A stretch of 23,436 nt of DNA from an uncultured Bacilli bacterium (GTDB taxonomy: Bacteria > Bacillota_I > Bacilli_A > RF39 > UBA660): assembly GCA_910589335.1 (NCBI GenBank), contig CAJUTW010000022.1, forward strand, positions 1 through 23,436, in the 5' to 3' direction. Position numbers and translations under genes: made by a program. Under the pieces are notes generated by a model, which ran no database searches, was not told the origin of the DNA, and saw only the letters and a list, made by a program, of their open reading frames with translations. Shown piece after piece: positions 15,616 to 23,418 of the stretch. The stretch's first letter is position 1, and every line of letters begins with the position of its first letter.

Positions 15616-16803
15616 CTAATTTTTTCCAAAAGATGTAAATGATAGCATTAAGCCACCACAGATATTTGAAGAATGTTCATGATATCCATATTCTCCAAAA
15701 GTAAATGCTGTTATAAATGGAACTCCTTTTGATTCTTTTAATAATTGCTTATGTACTTCATCTATTCTATTTCCTATTCCTAATTTTCTTCCGCCACAAT
15801 GGAATAAAATATATGCTGCAGGTGTTACAAACATTTTTTTTCTTAATGTTTTTAGTGTTATACCTGTTGAATTTATTAAATCGTCAACAGTTGCTTCTAA
15901 CTGAATAATTGCAGTTCCTTTTACAATATTATTACCTAAAGTGATTGTATCATCTGAAGTTGTTTTTGTTCCTTGATCGTTTCCAAACATAGGATGACGG
16001 ATAACGGTAAGATTTCCTAGAGGATCTTTAATTCCTAATGGTTTAGTAATTGATGCAACTAAAAGATTTTGATTTTTTAGAGAATTAGGAGAAACATTAA
16101 TCCAATGAGCGTATTTTTTTAATGCTGAAACTCCATCGATTGTTACTAATGTTCTTTTATCTTTAACATCTGTTATTAAGCCTATATTTTCTGTTTCTTT
16201 ATATGCTCCTGTAAAAGATGTTAAAATTTCATTATCTGTATAAAAGAAAGCTACTGCTACTCCATCTGATATTACTTTTTCATTACAGATTATTTTCCAG
16301 TTTCCTTCTACTGTATCATCTGCTGCACTTCCTCCAAAAACAGGAACTCTTCCAATAACATCTTGAATCCCCATTAAATATTCTTCTTCTTCTTTAGGAC
16401 TTGCTATCATATAAAAGTATGCTGGTGCTCTAGTTGTTTTTGCATTTTCTACTGCTTCAATAGCTACTTTTCTACCAATAGTTCTCGCATCTCTTCCAGC
16501 TTCATGACAAGCAACTCCTACTGTCATATTAGGATCATTAAATGATAATACTCCTCCAAAACCATTTTCTGATGTTATGAATCCATCTGGTACTATTATT
16601 CCTCCACTACTTGTACATCCAATAATTGGGGCATTATTTGTACTTTGTATTCCTTTAACAACTTTTTTTATATCATTTTTTACGGAAGTAAAAAGGAAGT
16701 TTAGTTTTACATTACTAAAATCTTTAGTAGATTCTTTTGCTGATTCAACACCAACCATAAAACTATCTGGGTTTATACTATATCCTACTTTTGATCTTAA
16801 CAA
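15616..16803 (-). CDS. Stand-alone FIST N plus FIST C sensor-domain protein
   Basis: 395 residues made only of the two FIST domains. The N domain (about 28-215) contains the family signatures IIGCTSSGGII (60-70), a long strand-rich region and VPVFGGSAADD; the C domain (about 220-370) runs to the terminal GVPFITAFTFGEYG and SNICGGLMLSF. FIST domains are thought to bind small ligands, perhaps amino acids, and are usually joined to kinase, cyclase or chemotaxis output domains; here no output domain is attached. It is the second gene of an operon, 14 nt behind the FucO-like dehydrogenase. The start is TTG 16803, 8 nt after GGAGG; no ATG fits. I infer a role tied to that enzyme's metabolite, without direct proof. 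Confidence 0.85.
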   Translation of the reverse strand: MLRSKVGYSINPDSFMVGVESAKESTKDFSNVKLNFLFTSVKNDIKKVVKGIQSTNNAPIIGCTSSGGIIVPDGFITSENGFGGVLSFNDPNMTVGVACHEAGRDARTIGRKVAIEAVENAKTTRAPAYFYMIASPKEEEEYLMGIQDVIGRVPVFGGSAADDTVEGNWKIICNEKVISDGVAVAFFYTDNEILTSFTGAYKETENIGLITDVKDKRTLVTIDGVSALKKYAHWINVSPNSLKNQNLLVASITKPLGIKDPLGNLTVIRHPMFGNDQGTKTTSDDTITLGNNIVKGTAIIQLEATVDDLINSTGITLKTLRKKMFVTPAAYILFHCGGRKLGIGNRIDEVHKQLLKESKGVPFITAFTFGEYGYHEHSSNICGGLMLSFTSFGKN

Positions 16804-16817
16804 TTTTTATTCCTCCT

Positions 16818-17969
16818 TTAATATGCTGATTCATATATTTTAATTATATCCTCTACTGTTACTTCACGTGGATTGCCAGGAGTACACGCATCATTTATAG
16901 CTTGTTCTGCTAATTGTGGTAACATTTCTTCTGGGATTCCGATTTCTCTTAGTGTTTGAGGAATTCCTAATCTTCTAGATAAATCTGATATTGCATTTAC
17001 TACTGTATTTACTGCATCCTCATCACTAAGATTATTCATATTTAAACCAAAGGCATTTCCCATATTTCTAAATAATCCTGGACAAACTACTCCATTAAAT
17101 TTTAAAACATGTGGTAGTAATAAAGCATTAGCTACTCCATGTGGTGTATCAAAAAATGCACCTAGTGAATGAGCCATAGAATGAACTATTCCTAAACCTA
17201 CATTTGAAAATCCCATACCTGCTATGTACTGAGCATATGCTAATTTTTCAATAGCAATATCATCTTTTTCATTAGCAGCTTTTTCCAAATTTTTATAAAT
17301 TAATGACATTGCATTAATATGAAACATATCTGGAATTAGCCAACCTGCTTTTGTTATATATCCTTCCATAGCATGTGTTAGAGCATCCATTCCAGTTGAT
17401 GCAGCTAATGACTGTGGCATTCCTTGCATTAAATCTGGATCAATTATGGCACATAAAGGAATATCATGTACATCAACACATACCATTTTTTTCATATTAA
17501 TTTCATCTGTTATTACATAGTTTATAGTAACTTCAGCTGCTGTACCTGCTGTTGTTGGTAAAGCAATTAATGGCAATCCTTTATTTCTTGTTTCGACAGC
17601 TCCATCTAAACTAGTAACTCCACTATGCTCTGGATTTGTAATAATTATTGAGATAGCTTTTGCAGTATCTATTACACTTCCTCCTCCAACAGCAACAATT
17701 GCATCTACATTATTTATCTGAGCAATCATTATTCCATCTTGAACATTTTTTACTGTTGGATTTGGTTTTATATTTTCATATTTAAAATATAATATTCCTT
17801 CTCTATCAAGTTCATTTGTAACTAAAGTAGAGATATTTGCTTCTGTTAAGGTTCTATCTGTTACTACTAAAATTTTATTATATCCTCTTGATTTAATTTC
17901 ATCTATTAGTTTTGAACGTGAGCCTCGCCCAAAATATGAAGTTTCATTTAAAACTATTCTGTTAATCAT
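16818..17969 (-). CDS. fucO: Iron-containing alcohol dehydrogenase, lactaldehyde reductase (FucO) type
   Basis: 383 residues, matching E. coli L-1,2-propanediol oxidoreductase along its full length. It reduces L-lactaldehyde to 1,2-propanediol with NADH during fucose or rhamnose breakdown. Visible features are the N-terminal LNETSYFGRGS, the NAD-binding GGGS (95-98), the signature ALPTTAGTAAEVTINYVITD and VCVDVHDIP, and all four metal ligands Asp195, His199, His263 and His277 at the positions of the E. coli enzyme (Asp196, His200, His263, His277). No fucose or rhamnose catabolic genes or microcompartment genes are nearby, so the aldehyde may differ. ATG 17969 follows GGGAGG. It is first in an operon with the FIST protein. 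Confidence 0.85.
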   Translation of the reverse strand: MINRIVLNETSYFGRGSRSKLIDEIKSRGYNKILVVTDRTLTEANISTLVTNELDREGILYFKYENIKPNPTVKNVQDGIMIAQINNVDAIVAVGGGSVIDTAKAISIIITNPEHSGVTSLDGAVETRNKGLPLIALPTTAGTAAEVTINYVITDEINMKKMVCVDVHDIPLCAIIDPDLMQGMPQSLAASTGMDALTHAMEGYITKAGWLIPDMFHINAMSLIYKNLEKAANEKDDIAIEKLAYAQYIAGMGFSNVGLGIVHSMAHSLGAFFDTPHGVANALLLPHVLKFNGVVCPGLFRNMGNAFGLNMNNLSDEDAVNTVVNAISDLSRRLGIPQTLREIGIPEEMLPQLAEQAINDACTPGNPREVTVEDIIKIYESAY

Positions 17970-17992
17970 TTTCTAGCCTCCCTATTTTTTTT

Positions 17993-18001
17993 ATTATAAC
18001 A
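17993..18001 (-). promoter_or_regulatory. Extended -10 promoter of the fucO-FIST operon
   Basis: The minus strand reads TGTTATAAT about 16-18 nt before the predicted leader's ribosome binding site; no clear -35 at the right distance. Confidence 0.6.
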
Positions 18002-18048
18002 TAGTTTAGATTTCAAAAAATATAATATTTTCTTTTTTATGTAAAATA

Positions 18049-18075
18049 AAGACACATTTTATTTTAATGTGTCTT
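18049..18075 (-). terminator. Terminator of tsaD, overlapping its stop codon
   Basis: A 10-bp perfect stem, AAGACACATT with AATGTGTCTT, encloses a 7-nt loop that contains the tsaD stop codon. It is followed on the minus strand by TATTTT-rich sequence. Confidence 0.8.
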
Positions 18076-19072
18076 GTGATTTTGAATTAAGTTCTAAATT
18101 TGCTAATCTTCCATCTTGATAAGCATAATATCCTGCAGCTGCTATCATTGCAGCATTATCAGTACAATATTTCATTGGTGGTATTGATAATTCTACAGAT
18201 AATTCTTCTGTTAACTCTTGCATAGCATTTCTAAGTCCCTGACTTGCTGCTACACCACCAGCTACTATAACGTTTTTAATATTATTTTCAATAATTGCCT
18301 TTCTTAATTTAGAAGTAATTGCTTCAATTGATACTTTTTGAAAGGATTTAGCTAAATCCTCTTTTCTTATTTCATTGCCTCTTTGTTCTTCATTATGAGA
18401 TAAATTAATAACAGCACTTTTTAATCCACTAAAAGAAAAGTTATAACTATCATCTTTTAAAGGAACTGGTAATTTATAAGTATCTTTTCCAATAGTGGCA
18501 AGTTTATCTATTTTAGGTCCTCCAGGATATTCTAAACCAATTACTCTAGCTACTTTATCATAACACTCACCTATTGCATCATCTAAAGTACCTCCTAATT
18601 TTTTAAATTCAAAATGTTTTTTCATTTCGATTATTTCAGTATGACCACCACTTACTACTAATGCTAATAAAGGAAATTTTAATTCTTTAACTAAACTATT
18701 AGCATAAATATGTCCTGCTATATGATGTACTGGAATTAATGGCTTATTATATATAAAAGCTAATGTTTTCGCAGCTTCTAATCCAATTAATAATGAACCA
18801 ATTAATCCTGGACCATAAGTTATTGCGATTGCATCAATCTCTTCAATTTGCATTTCTGCTTTTTTTAAGCATTCTTCTAATACCATCGTAATATTTTTTA
18901 CATGATGTCTACTTGCTATCTCTGGTACTACTCCTCCAAAGTCTTTATGGATATCTATTTGCGATGAAATAACAGTAGAAATTTCTTCTGTTCCATTTTT
19001 TACTATAGATACACTTGTTTCATCACAACTGCTTTCAATTCCTAATATATATAAATCTTTTTTTACTTCCAT
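18059..19072 (-). CDS. tsaD: tRNA N6-adenosine threonylcarbamoyltransferase TsaD
   Basis: 337 residues of the Kae1/TsaD family, the enzyme that moves the threonylcarbamoyl group to A37 of ANN-decoding tRNAs. Signatures: LGIESSCDETS at the start, GGVVPEIASRHH, the HxxxH metal pair His117/His121 in VHHIAGH, SGGHTEI, DDAIGECYDKVAR and the closing CTDNAAMIAAAG. The frame is open to GTG 19108, but the promoter's -10 box lies at 19100-19105, so translation must start at ATG 19072, which fits the family's usual N-terminus; AGAGTGAT precedes it. Its partners TsaB and TsaE are encoded just upstream in a separate transcript; TsaC is not in the window. Confidence 0.95.
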   Translation of the reverse strand: MEVKKDLYILGIESSCDETSVSIVKNGTEEISTVISSQIDIHKDFGGVVPEIASRHHVKNITMVLEECLKKAEMQIEEIDAIAITYGPGLIGSLLIGLEAAKTLAFIYNKPLIPVHHIAGHIYANSLVKELKFPLLALVVSGGHTEIIEMKKHFEFKKLGGTLDDAIGECYDKVARVIGLEYPGGPKIDKLATIGKDTYKLPVPLKDDSYNFSFSGLKSAVINLSHNEEQRGNEIRKEDLAKSFQKVSIEAITSKLRKAIIENNIKNVIVAGGVAASQGLRNAMQELTEELSVELSIPPMKYCTDNAAMIAAAGYYAYQDGRLANLELNSKSQDTLK

Positions 19073-19099
19073 AATATCACTCTTTCTTTTAATGGATTT

Positions 19100-19128
19100 A
19101 TTATACACCTATTTTTTATGTTTTTCAA
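19100..19128 (-). promoter_or_regulatory. tsaD: Promoter of tsaD
   Basis: TTGAAA, a 17-nt spacer and TATAAT on the minus strand, giving a start near 19093 and a leader of about 20 nt. It lies directly after the rimI terminator, so tsaD is expressed independently. Confidence 0.8.
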
Positions 19129-19143
19129 ATTTTATAAAAAATG

Positions 19144-19169
19144 AAAAAGGTCTTAATTTTGACCTTTTT
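19144..19169 (-). terminator. Terminator of the tsaE-tsaB-rimI operon
   Basis: A 9-bp stem, AAAAAGGTC with GACCTTTTT, and an 8-nt loop that includes the rimI stop codon, followed on the minus strand by T-rich sequence. Confidence 0.75.
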
Positions 19170-19557
19170 TTCTTTCCATTAAAATTCCATCAATTCCTTG
19201 ATAATATCCTTTTCTTATGGCTTTTTCTATAAAACCATTTTTTTTATATAATTTTATTGCTGGAATATTATTCACATTTACTTCAAGGGAAATGTTTTTA
19301 TCCACAGATTCTATTAATTTTTTTAATAAAAAATCCCCTTTTCCACAGTTTCTGTGGATAAAATTTATTTCAATCTGATTAATTTCTACTCTTTCATAAA
19401 TATCACTATAATAAATATATCCAATAATTTCATTATCTTCTTTTAATATAATAATTTTTCCAAAAGGATTATTGGATAATTCATTTAAAATATAATCTTT
19501 TTTTATAAAAGAGTTATTTAAAATATCTATATTATTTTTTTTAACTTCTTCAATCAT
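19153..19557 (-). CDS. rimI: RimI-type GNAT N-acetyltransferase
   Basis: 134 residues with the GNAT fold: a beta-strand pair IIGYIYYSDIYE, the acetyl-CoA loop with RNCGKG (Q/RxxGxG/A motif A), then NIPAIKLYKKNGF, the usual motif B, and the closing GYYQGIDGILMERK. By family and by position after tsaB it should acetylate the N-terminal Ala of ribosomal protein S18 or act on related N-termini. Other GNAT substrates cannot be excluded. The start overlaps the tsaB stop as ATGA, so translation is coupled. Confidence 0.88.
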   Translation of the reverse strand: MIEEVKKNNIDILNNSFIKKDYILNELSNNPFGKIIILKEDNEIIGYIYYSDIYERVEINQIEINFIHRNCGKGDFLLKKLIESVDKNISLEVNVNNIPAIKLYKKNGFIEKAIRKGYYQGIDGILMERKKGQN

Positions 19558-20177
19558 AATTTGCTTTCTTCAGCTTCTGTTAATTTTAAATAATCTGGAT
19601 TAACTGCATGTGGATTAATATTTTCTTTATCTTTAAAAGTTGTTACTATTTTTAAAATATCTGGGTTAAAAGTTTCTGTATTTTTTAATTCTTCAAATTG
19701 ATCATTTGTAATTATTTCAAAATTATCTATATTTTTAATATTTTTTAATAATTCTTCTAATTTCAAATGTTTTGGTTTTAGGATAAAATTATAGTTTTTA
19801 TCTATTATTGCTGCAAAAACATATCCTCTTCGAGCATTTATTATTGGTATATGAACTTTATTATTTTTGCTTGATATTGCCATTGCTTCTAATGATGTAA
19901 TTGTTGTAATTGGAATATTTAAACTCCAAGCATATACTTTTGCTATTGTTATACCAATTCTAATTCCTGTAAACGAACCTGGTCCATTTACTACTATAAT
20001 TTTATCAATATCTTTTGCTGTTAAATTATTTTTTTCAAATAATGAAACAATTTTTGGTAATGCAACTTCAGATAAACTTTGACCAAACTCTTCTTTTATC
20101 TCTGCTATTAATTTATTATCTTCCACTATTCCAGAATATAAATAACTAGAGGATGTATCTATATATAAATATCTCAT
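19554..20177 (-). CDS. tsaB: t6A synthesis subunit TsaB
   Basis: 207 residues, the ASKHA-fold partner (YeaZ) that dimerises with TsaD and recruits TsaE. The start MRYLYIDTSSS, the central VVNGPGSFTGIRIG (about 64-77), TTITSLEAMA and INARRGYVFAA are characteristic. It is somewhat short at the C-terminus compared with E. coli YeaZ (231). Both junctions are 4-nt ATGA overlaps: with tsaE before and rimI after. It ends in TGA. Confidence 0.93.
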   Translation of the reverse strand: MRYLYIDTSSSYLYSGIVEDNKLIAEIKEEFGQSLSEVALPKIVSLFEKNNLTAKDIDKIIVVNGPGSFTGIRIGITIAKVYAWSLNIPITTITSLEAMAISSKNNKVHIPIINARRGYVFAAIIDKNYNFILKPKHLKLEELLKNIKNIDNFEIITNDQFEELKNTETFNPDILKIVTTFKDKENINPHAVNPDYLKLTEAEESKL

Positions 20178-20632
20178 AAAATAGCCTCACATAATTCTTC
20201 ATATTTTCTTCCATGAGGTGTGATAATTATTATTCTTTTATCTTCATCTTCTGATGAATTTTTTATTTTGATATCTAGTCTTTTTTCTGGTAAATAATCT
20301 GGTATCATATCTGCCCATTCTATAATGGTAATTCCTTTTTTTGTATAATATTCTTCAATACCTAAATCTTCAACTTTACCATCTAAACGATATACATCCA
20401 TATGATATAGAGGCATTTCTCCTGATGTATATTCTTTTATTATATTAAAGGTTGGTGAAGTCACTTCTTCTTTTACTTCTAAAGCTTTTGCGAATCCTTT
20501 TGTAAAAATGGTTTTACCACTTCCTAAATCACCTTTTAAACAAATAACCATATTTGGAAATTTTTCTGATTCAATATTTTGTGCTAATTCTATTGTTTCT
20601 TCTTCTGAATAAGTTGTTATTTTAAAATCCAT
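20174..20632 (-). CDS. tsaE: t6A synthesis ATPase TsaE
   Basis: 152 residues. The P-loop ATPase (YjeE) that drives turnover of the TsaB-TsaD complex. Walker A is GDLGSGKT (33-40), followed by FTKGFAKAL, the SPTFNIIKEY switch motif, YHMDVYRL and the IIEWAD motif. The frame can be read from GTG 20641, but that codon is part of the ribosome binding site GGTGAT, so ATG 20632 is the start. First gene of the tsaE-tsaB-rimI operon; ends in TGA overlapping the tsaB ATG. Confidence 0.95.
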   Translation of the reverse strand: MDFKITTYSEEETIELAQNIESEKFPNMVICLKGDLGSGKTIFTKGFAKALEVKEEVTSPTFNIIKEYTSGEMPLYHMDVYRLDGKVEDLGIEEYYTKKGITIIEWADMIPDYLPEKRLDIKIKNSSEDEDKRIIIITPHGRKYEELCEAIL

Positions 20633-20649
20633 TTCTATCACCTTTTTTT

Positions 20650-20677
20650 ATTATACCAAAAAAAAAGAGTTATACAA
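20650..20677 (-). promoter_or_regulatory. Promoter of tsaE embedded in the preceding terminator
   Basis: On the minus strand TTGTAT, a 16-nt spacer and TATAAT preceded by TGG (extended -10). The -35 box lies within the hairpin of the tldE terminator and the spacer is its U-tract. Predicted leader is only about 11 nt, starting at the ribosome binding site GGTGAT (20637-20642). Confidence 0.6.
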
Positions 20678-20680
20678 CTC
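20658..20680 (-). terminator. Terminator of the tldD-tldE operon
   Basis: On the minus strand GAGTT and AACTC pair around a 4-nt loop (20667-20680) and are followed by nine U residues (complement of 20658-20666). Confidence 0.8.
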
Positions 20681-20717
20681 CTTTATACAGTATTTTACTT
20701 TAAATTGTCTACTAAAA

Positions 20718-21995
20718 TTATGCTGATATTGAAATATCATTAATTAATAAGGCTGGAGATGATGTTTTAATGTTTGTAAAGCATAATTTATCTGATAAAT
20801 CTTCAATATTTGACAGTAATTCGAATATTGTAGTTGTCATGATACATGGTTCAAATCCTGATTTAATTTTTCCTTTTTCTACTATAAAACCGAATATTTG
20901 AATAGAAATATTACCTGTTGTGCAATTTATTGATGTTCCTGATGCTTCCATATAATTTGTTATATAAATACCATTATCAAGTTTTTTTAATAATTCTTCT
21001 AATGAATTTTTTCCTGGTAATAAATACATATTTCTTGTTTCAATATTACCATATCCATTTCCAGTTGAAGCAACATTTTTCAGTTTCGCTTCTTTAATAT
21101 TAAATAGTTCAGTTTTTATTACTCCGTTTTCTATAATACACTTTTTGAATGTTTTTGTTCCTTCATCATCAAACAATCTATATCCAGGAAAATCTCTATT
21201 AGTAGGATCTTCGATAATAGTTAATTTATTTGAAAATATTTCACTATTTATTTTATTATTTAGACAAGATATATTATTTCTTATATTAGTTGCTGAAAGC
21301 ATTTTTGTAATATTATCAATTATATTACTAGAAACTTTAGAATCTAAAATTAAATTATATTTTTTGCTTTGTAATTTTTCTTTATTAGACATTTTGATGG
21401 CAGATATAATTGCCTCTTCTATAATATTTTTAAAATTTATTTCTTCTTTATTTACAGATATTTGTTCTTTGTCATAGTTTATTAATTCTTCTTTATTTTT
21501 AACTACTACTTCTACAATAAAGTTACATAAATGAGAGTCTGTAGAAATATCAACATTATTAGAATTTTTAATACAAGTATTTGAATATTCTTCACTAAAA
21601 ATTAATATTAATTTATCTATTTGAGGATATTTATCTCTTAAACTATCTAAATCTTTTAATTTTTTTAAATCTTCATCAATAGAAAAATCAACAATTTTTT
21701 TACGTTCAATATTTTCGATATTTTCTAAGTATTCATCTTCATATTTTGAATCGGTATTTTCTATATTAAAAAGTATATTATCTAAAATATCTTCTGATAA
21801 ATAATCAGATATAATTTTAATTGTTTTACCATTTTTTTCGGCTTTAATATTATATTTTTTTAAATTTAAATCATCGTAAGAATCTAATTTTCCATTAATT
21901 AATTTGAAACTACTATTTATTTTGTGATTTTCAGTAATTTGTATTTTATCTAATTTTTTTTCTTGGGCTAATTTGAAAAAATCATTATAATTCAT
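20718..21995 (-). CDS. tldE: TldE/PmbA-type subunit of the TldD-TldE protease
   Basis: 425 residues of the TldD/PmbA family, lacking the HExxxH motif and so the non-catalytic TldE/PmbA type. Recognisable parts are the central RDFPGYRLFDDEGT, then ASTGNGYGNIETRNMYLLPG, ITNYMEASGTSINCTTGNISIQIFG split over the C-terminal domain, and the final EDLSDKLCFTNIKTSSPALLI. It completes the active site of TldD as a heterodimer. The partner's N-terminal half is diverged and Lys/Asn/Asp-rich. Its ATG overlaps the tldD stop by one base (TAATG). Confidence 0.88.
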   Translation of the reverse strand: MNYNDFFKLAQEKKLDKIQITENHKINSSFKLINGKLDSYDDLNLKKYNIKAEKNGKTIKIISDYLSEDILDNILFNIENTDSKYEDEYLENIENIERKKIVDFSIDEDLKKLKDLDSLRDKYPQIDKLILIFSEEYSNTCIKNSNNVDISTDSHLCNFIVEVVVKNKEELINYDKEQISVNKEEINFKNIIEEAIISAIKMSNKEKLQSKKYNLILDSKVSSNIIDNITKMLSATNIRNNISCLNNKINSEIFSNKLTIIEDPTNRDFPGYRLFDDEGTKTFKKCIIENGVIKTELFNIKEAKLKNVASTGNGYGNIETRNMYLLPGKNSLEELLKKLDNGIYITNYMEASGTSINCTTGNISIQIFGFIVEKGKIKSGFEPCIMTTTIFELLSNIEDLSDKLCFTNIKTSSPALLINDISISA

Positions 21996-23368
21996 TATTC
22001 CTTACCTCCTACTAATATTTTTGAAACTTTAATAGTTGGTTGACCAATAGTTACTTTTATTAATCCACTTTTACTTCCACAGTAACCAGCATCAATTACT
22101 AAATCATCTGATACCATTTCTACATTTTTTAGTATTTCTTTACTATTTCCTATTAAAGAAACTCCTTTTATATAATGTTCTAATTTTCCATTTTTAATTA
22201 ATCTTGCTGTTTCTACAGCAAAATTAAAATCTCCTGTAGAAGTATCAACACTTCCTCCACTCATTTTTAAACAATAGATACCTTCTTTAATACTTTTTAT
22301 CATATCTTCTATTTTGTCATTTCCTGGTGCTAAATATGTATTACTCATTCTAGATGTTGGTGAATAATTGTAGTCTTCTCTTCTTCCACACCCATTGCAT
22401 TTAAGGTCTATGTTTTTACTATTTAAATTATCGATTAAATAATTTTTTAAAATTCCATTTTCAATTAAAATATTTTTCTGAGTTTCATTTCCTTCATCAT
22501 CTATTAATGTACCACCCCATGAATATGGGATAGTTCCATCATCTATTAAAGTCACTTTATCTGATGCAACTTTTTTATTTAGCATATTTGAAAAAACTGA
22601 TATATTTGGAACTACGGAAGTAGCTTCTAAGCCATGACCACATGCTTCATGAAAAATTACTGCTCCAAAACCGTTTGATATTATTACTGGTATTTCTCCA
22701 CCTTTATAATATTTCGCATCTAACTTTTTAATTGCTGTTTCAGTTGCTTTTTTAACATTTTCTTCTAAATTATACTGCTCAAACATTTCATAACCTTTTC
22801 CTGCAGCATAATCTCTAAATTCTTCCTCAGTGCTTGTTTCACCTTTTACATAAACTGTAAAACCAAATCTAGTTAAACATTTATTATTTTTTATAAATTT
22901 TCCTTCTGAATTTGCAATAGTATATTCACGATCACTTTCATTAAAAAATACTGATACTTGAGATACTAATTTAGAATAATTTCTAGCTATTTGATCTGTT
23001 TTATATAAAAAATCTTTTTTTTCATTTATAGGATATTTATTGTGAGGAATCTCAATTTTTTCAGAACATTCTTTTAAATTATCTAAACATATAGATACTT
23101 GTTTTTTTTCTTTAAAGTTCTTTGTTAATTTATTAATTAAATTTATGATATTTTCTTTTAATAAATTATTAGTAGAAGTATATAATATATTTTCTCCTTT
23201 TCTTATTCTAATACCAATTCCTTTTTTTATATTAGTATTTATAGTATCAAGTTTAGAATCAATTAATTGATAAAAATTACCTATAGATTCTTCATAATAT
23301 ATTTCTGCAAAATCAGCTCCATTAGAAAGAGCAATATTTATATATTCTTCAAATTCGTTTTTTTTCAT
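21995..23368 (-). CDS. tldD: TldD zinc metalloprotease
   Basis: 457 residues. The family motif HEACGH gives His240, Glu241 and His245, and Cys430 in AGYCGSKSG matches the third zinc ligand of E. coli TldD (His262, His266, Cys454). Other conserved parts are FGAVIFHEACGHGLEAT, DDGTIPYSWGGTLIDDEGN and RMSNTYLAPG. TldD with TldE threads and degrades unfolded peptides and matures some ribosomal peptides such as microcin B17. No precursor peptide gene is seen in the window. ATG 23368 follows GGTGAT by 3 nt. First gene of the tldD-tldE operon. Confidence 0.95.
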   Translation of the reverse strand: MKKNEFEEYINIALSNGADFAEIYYEESIGNFYQLIDSKLDTINTNIKKGIGIRIRKGENILYTSTNNLLKENIINLINKLTKNFKEKKQVSICLDNLKECSEKIEIPHNKYPINEKKDFLYKTDQIARNYSKLVSQVSVFFNESDREYTIANSEGKFIKNNKCLTRFGFTVYVKGETSTEEEFRDYAAGKGYEMFEQYNLEENVKKATETAIKKLDAKYYKGGEIPVIISNGFGAVIFHEACGHGLEATSVVPNISVFSNMLNKKVASDKVTLIDDGTIPYSWGGTLIDDEGNETQKNILIENGILKNYLIDNLNSKNIDLKCNGCGRREDYNYSPTSRMSNTYLAPGNDKIEDMIKSIKEGIYCLKMSGGSVDTSTGDFNFAVETARLIKNGKLEHYIKGVSLIGNSKEILKNVEMVSDDLVIDAGYCGSKSGLIKVTIGQPTIKVSKILVGGKE

Positions 23369-23383
23369 ATAATCACCTATGTA

Positions 23384-23392
23384 ATTATATCA
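23384..23392 (-). promoter_or_regulatory. Extended -10 promoter of tldD-tldE
   Basis: The minus strand reads TGATATAAT, immediately after the U-tract of an upstream terminator and 6 nt before the ribosome binding site GGTGAT (23372-23377). The predicted leader is about 10 nt. No clear -35. Confidence 0.6.
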
Positions 23393-23418
23393 AAAAAAAG
23401 AAATAACTAAAAGTTATT
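23392..23418 (-). terminator. Terminator of the gene beyond the right edge
   Basis: AATAACT (23402-23408) and AGTTATT (23412-23418) form a 7-bp stem with a 3-nt loop, followed on the minus strand by UC and eight U residues. The gene it ends lies outside the window. Confidence 0.7.

Noticed and set aside
19072..19108. GTG start at 19108 for tsaD
   Set aside because: The tsaD -10 box lies at 19100-19105, overlapping or upstream of that codon, and the protein family begins near the ATG at 19072.
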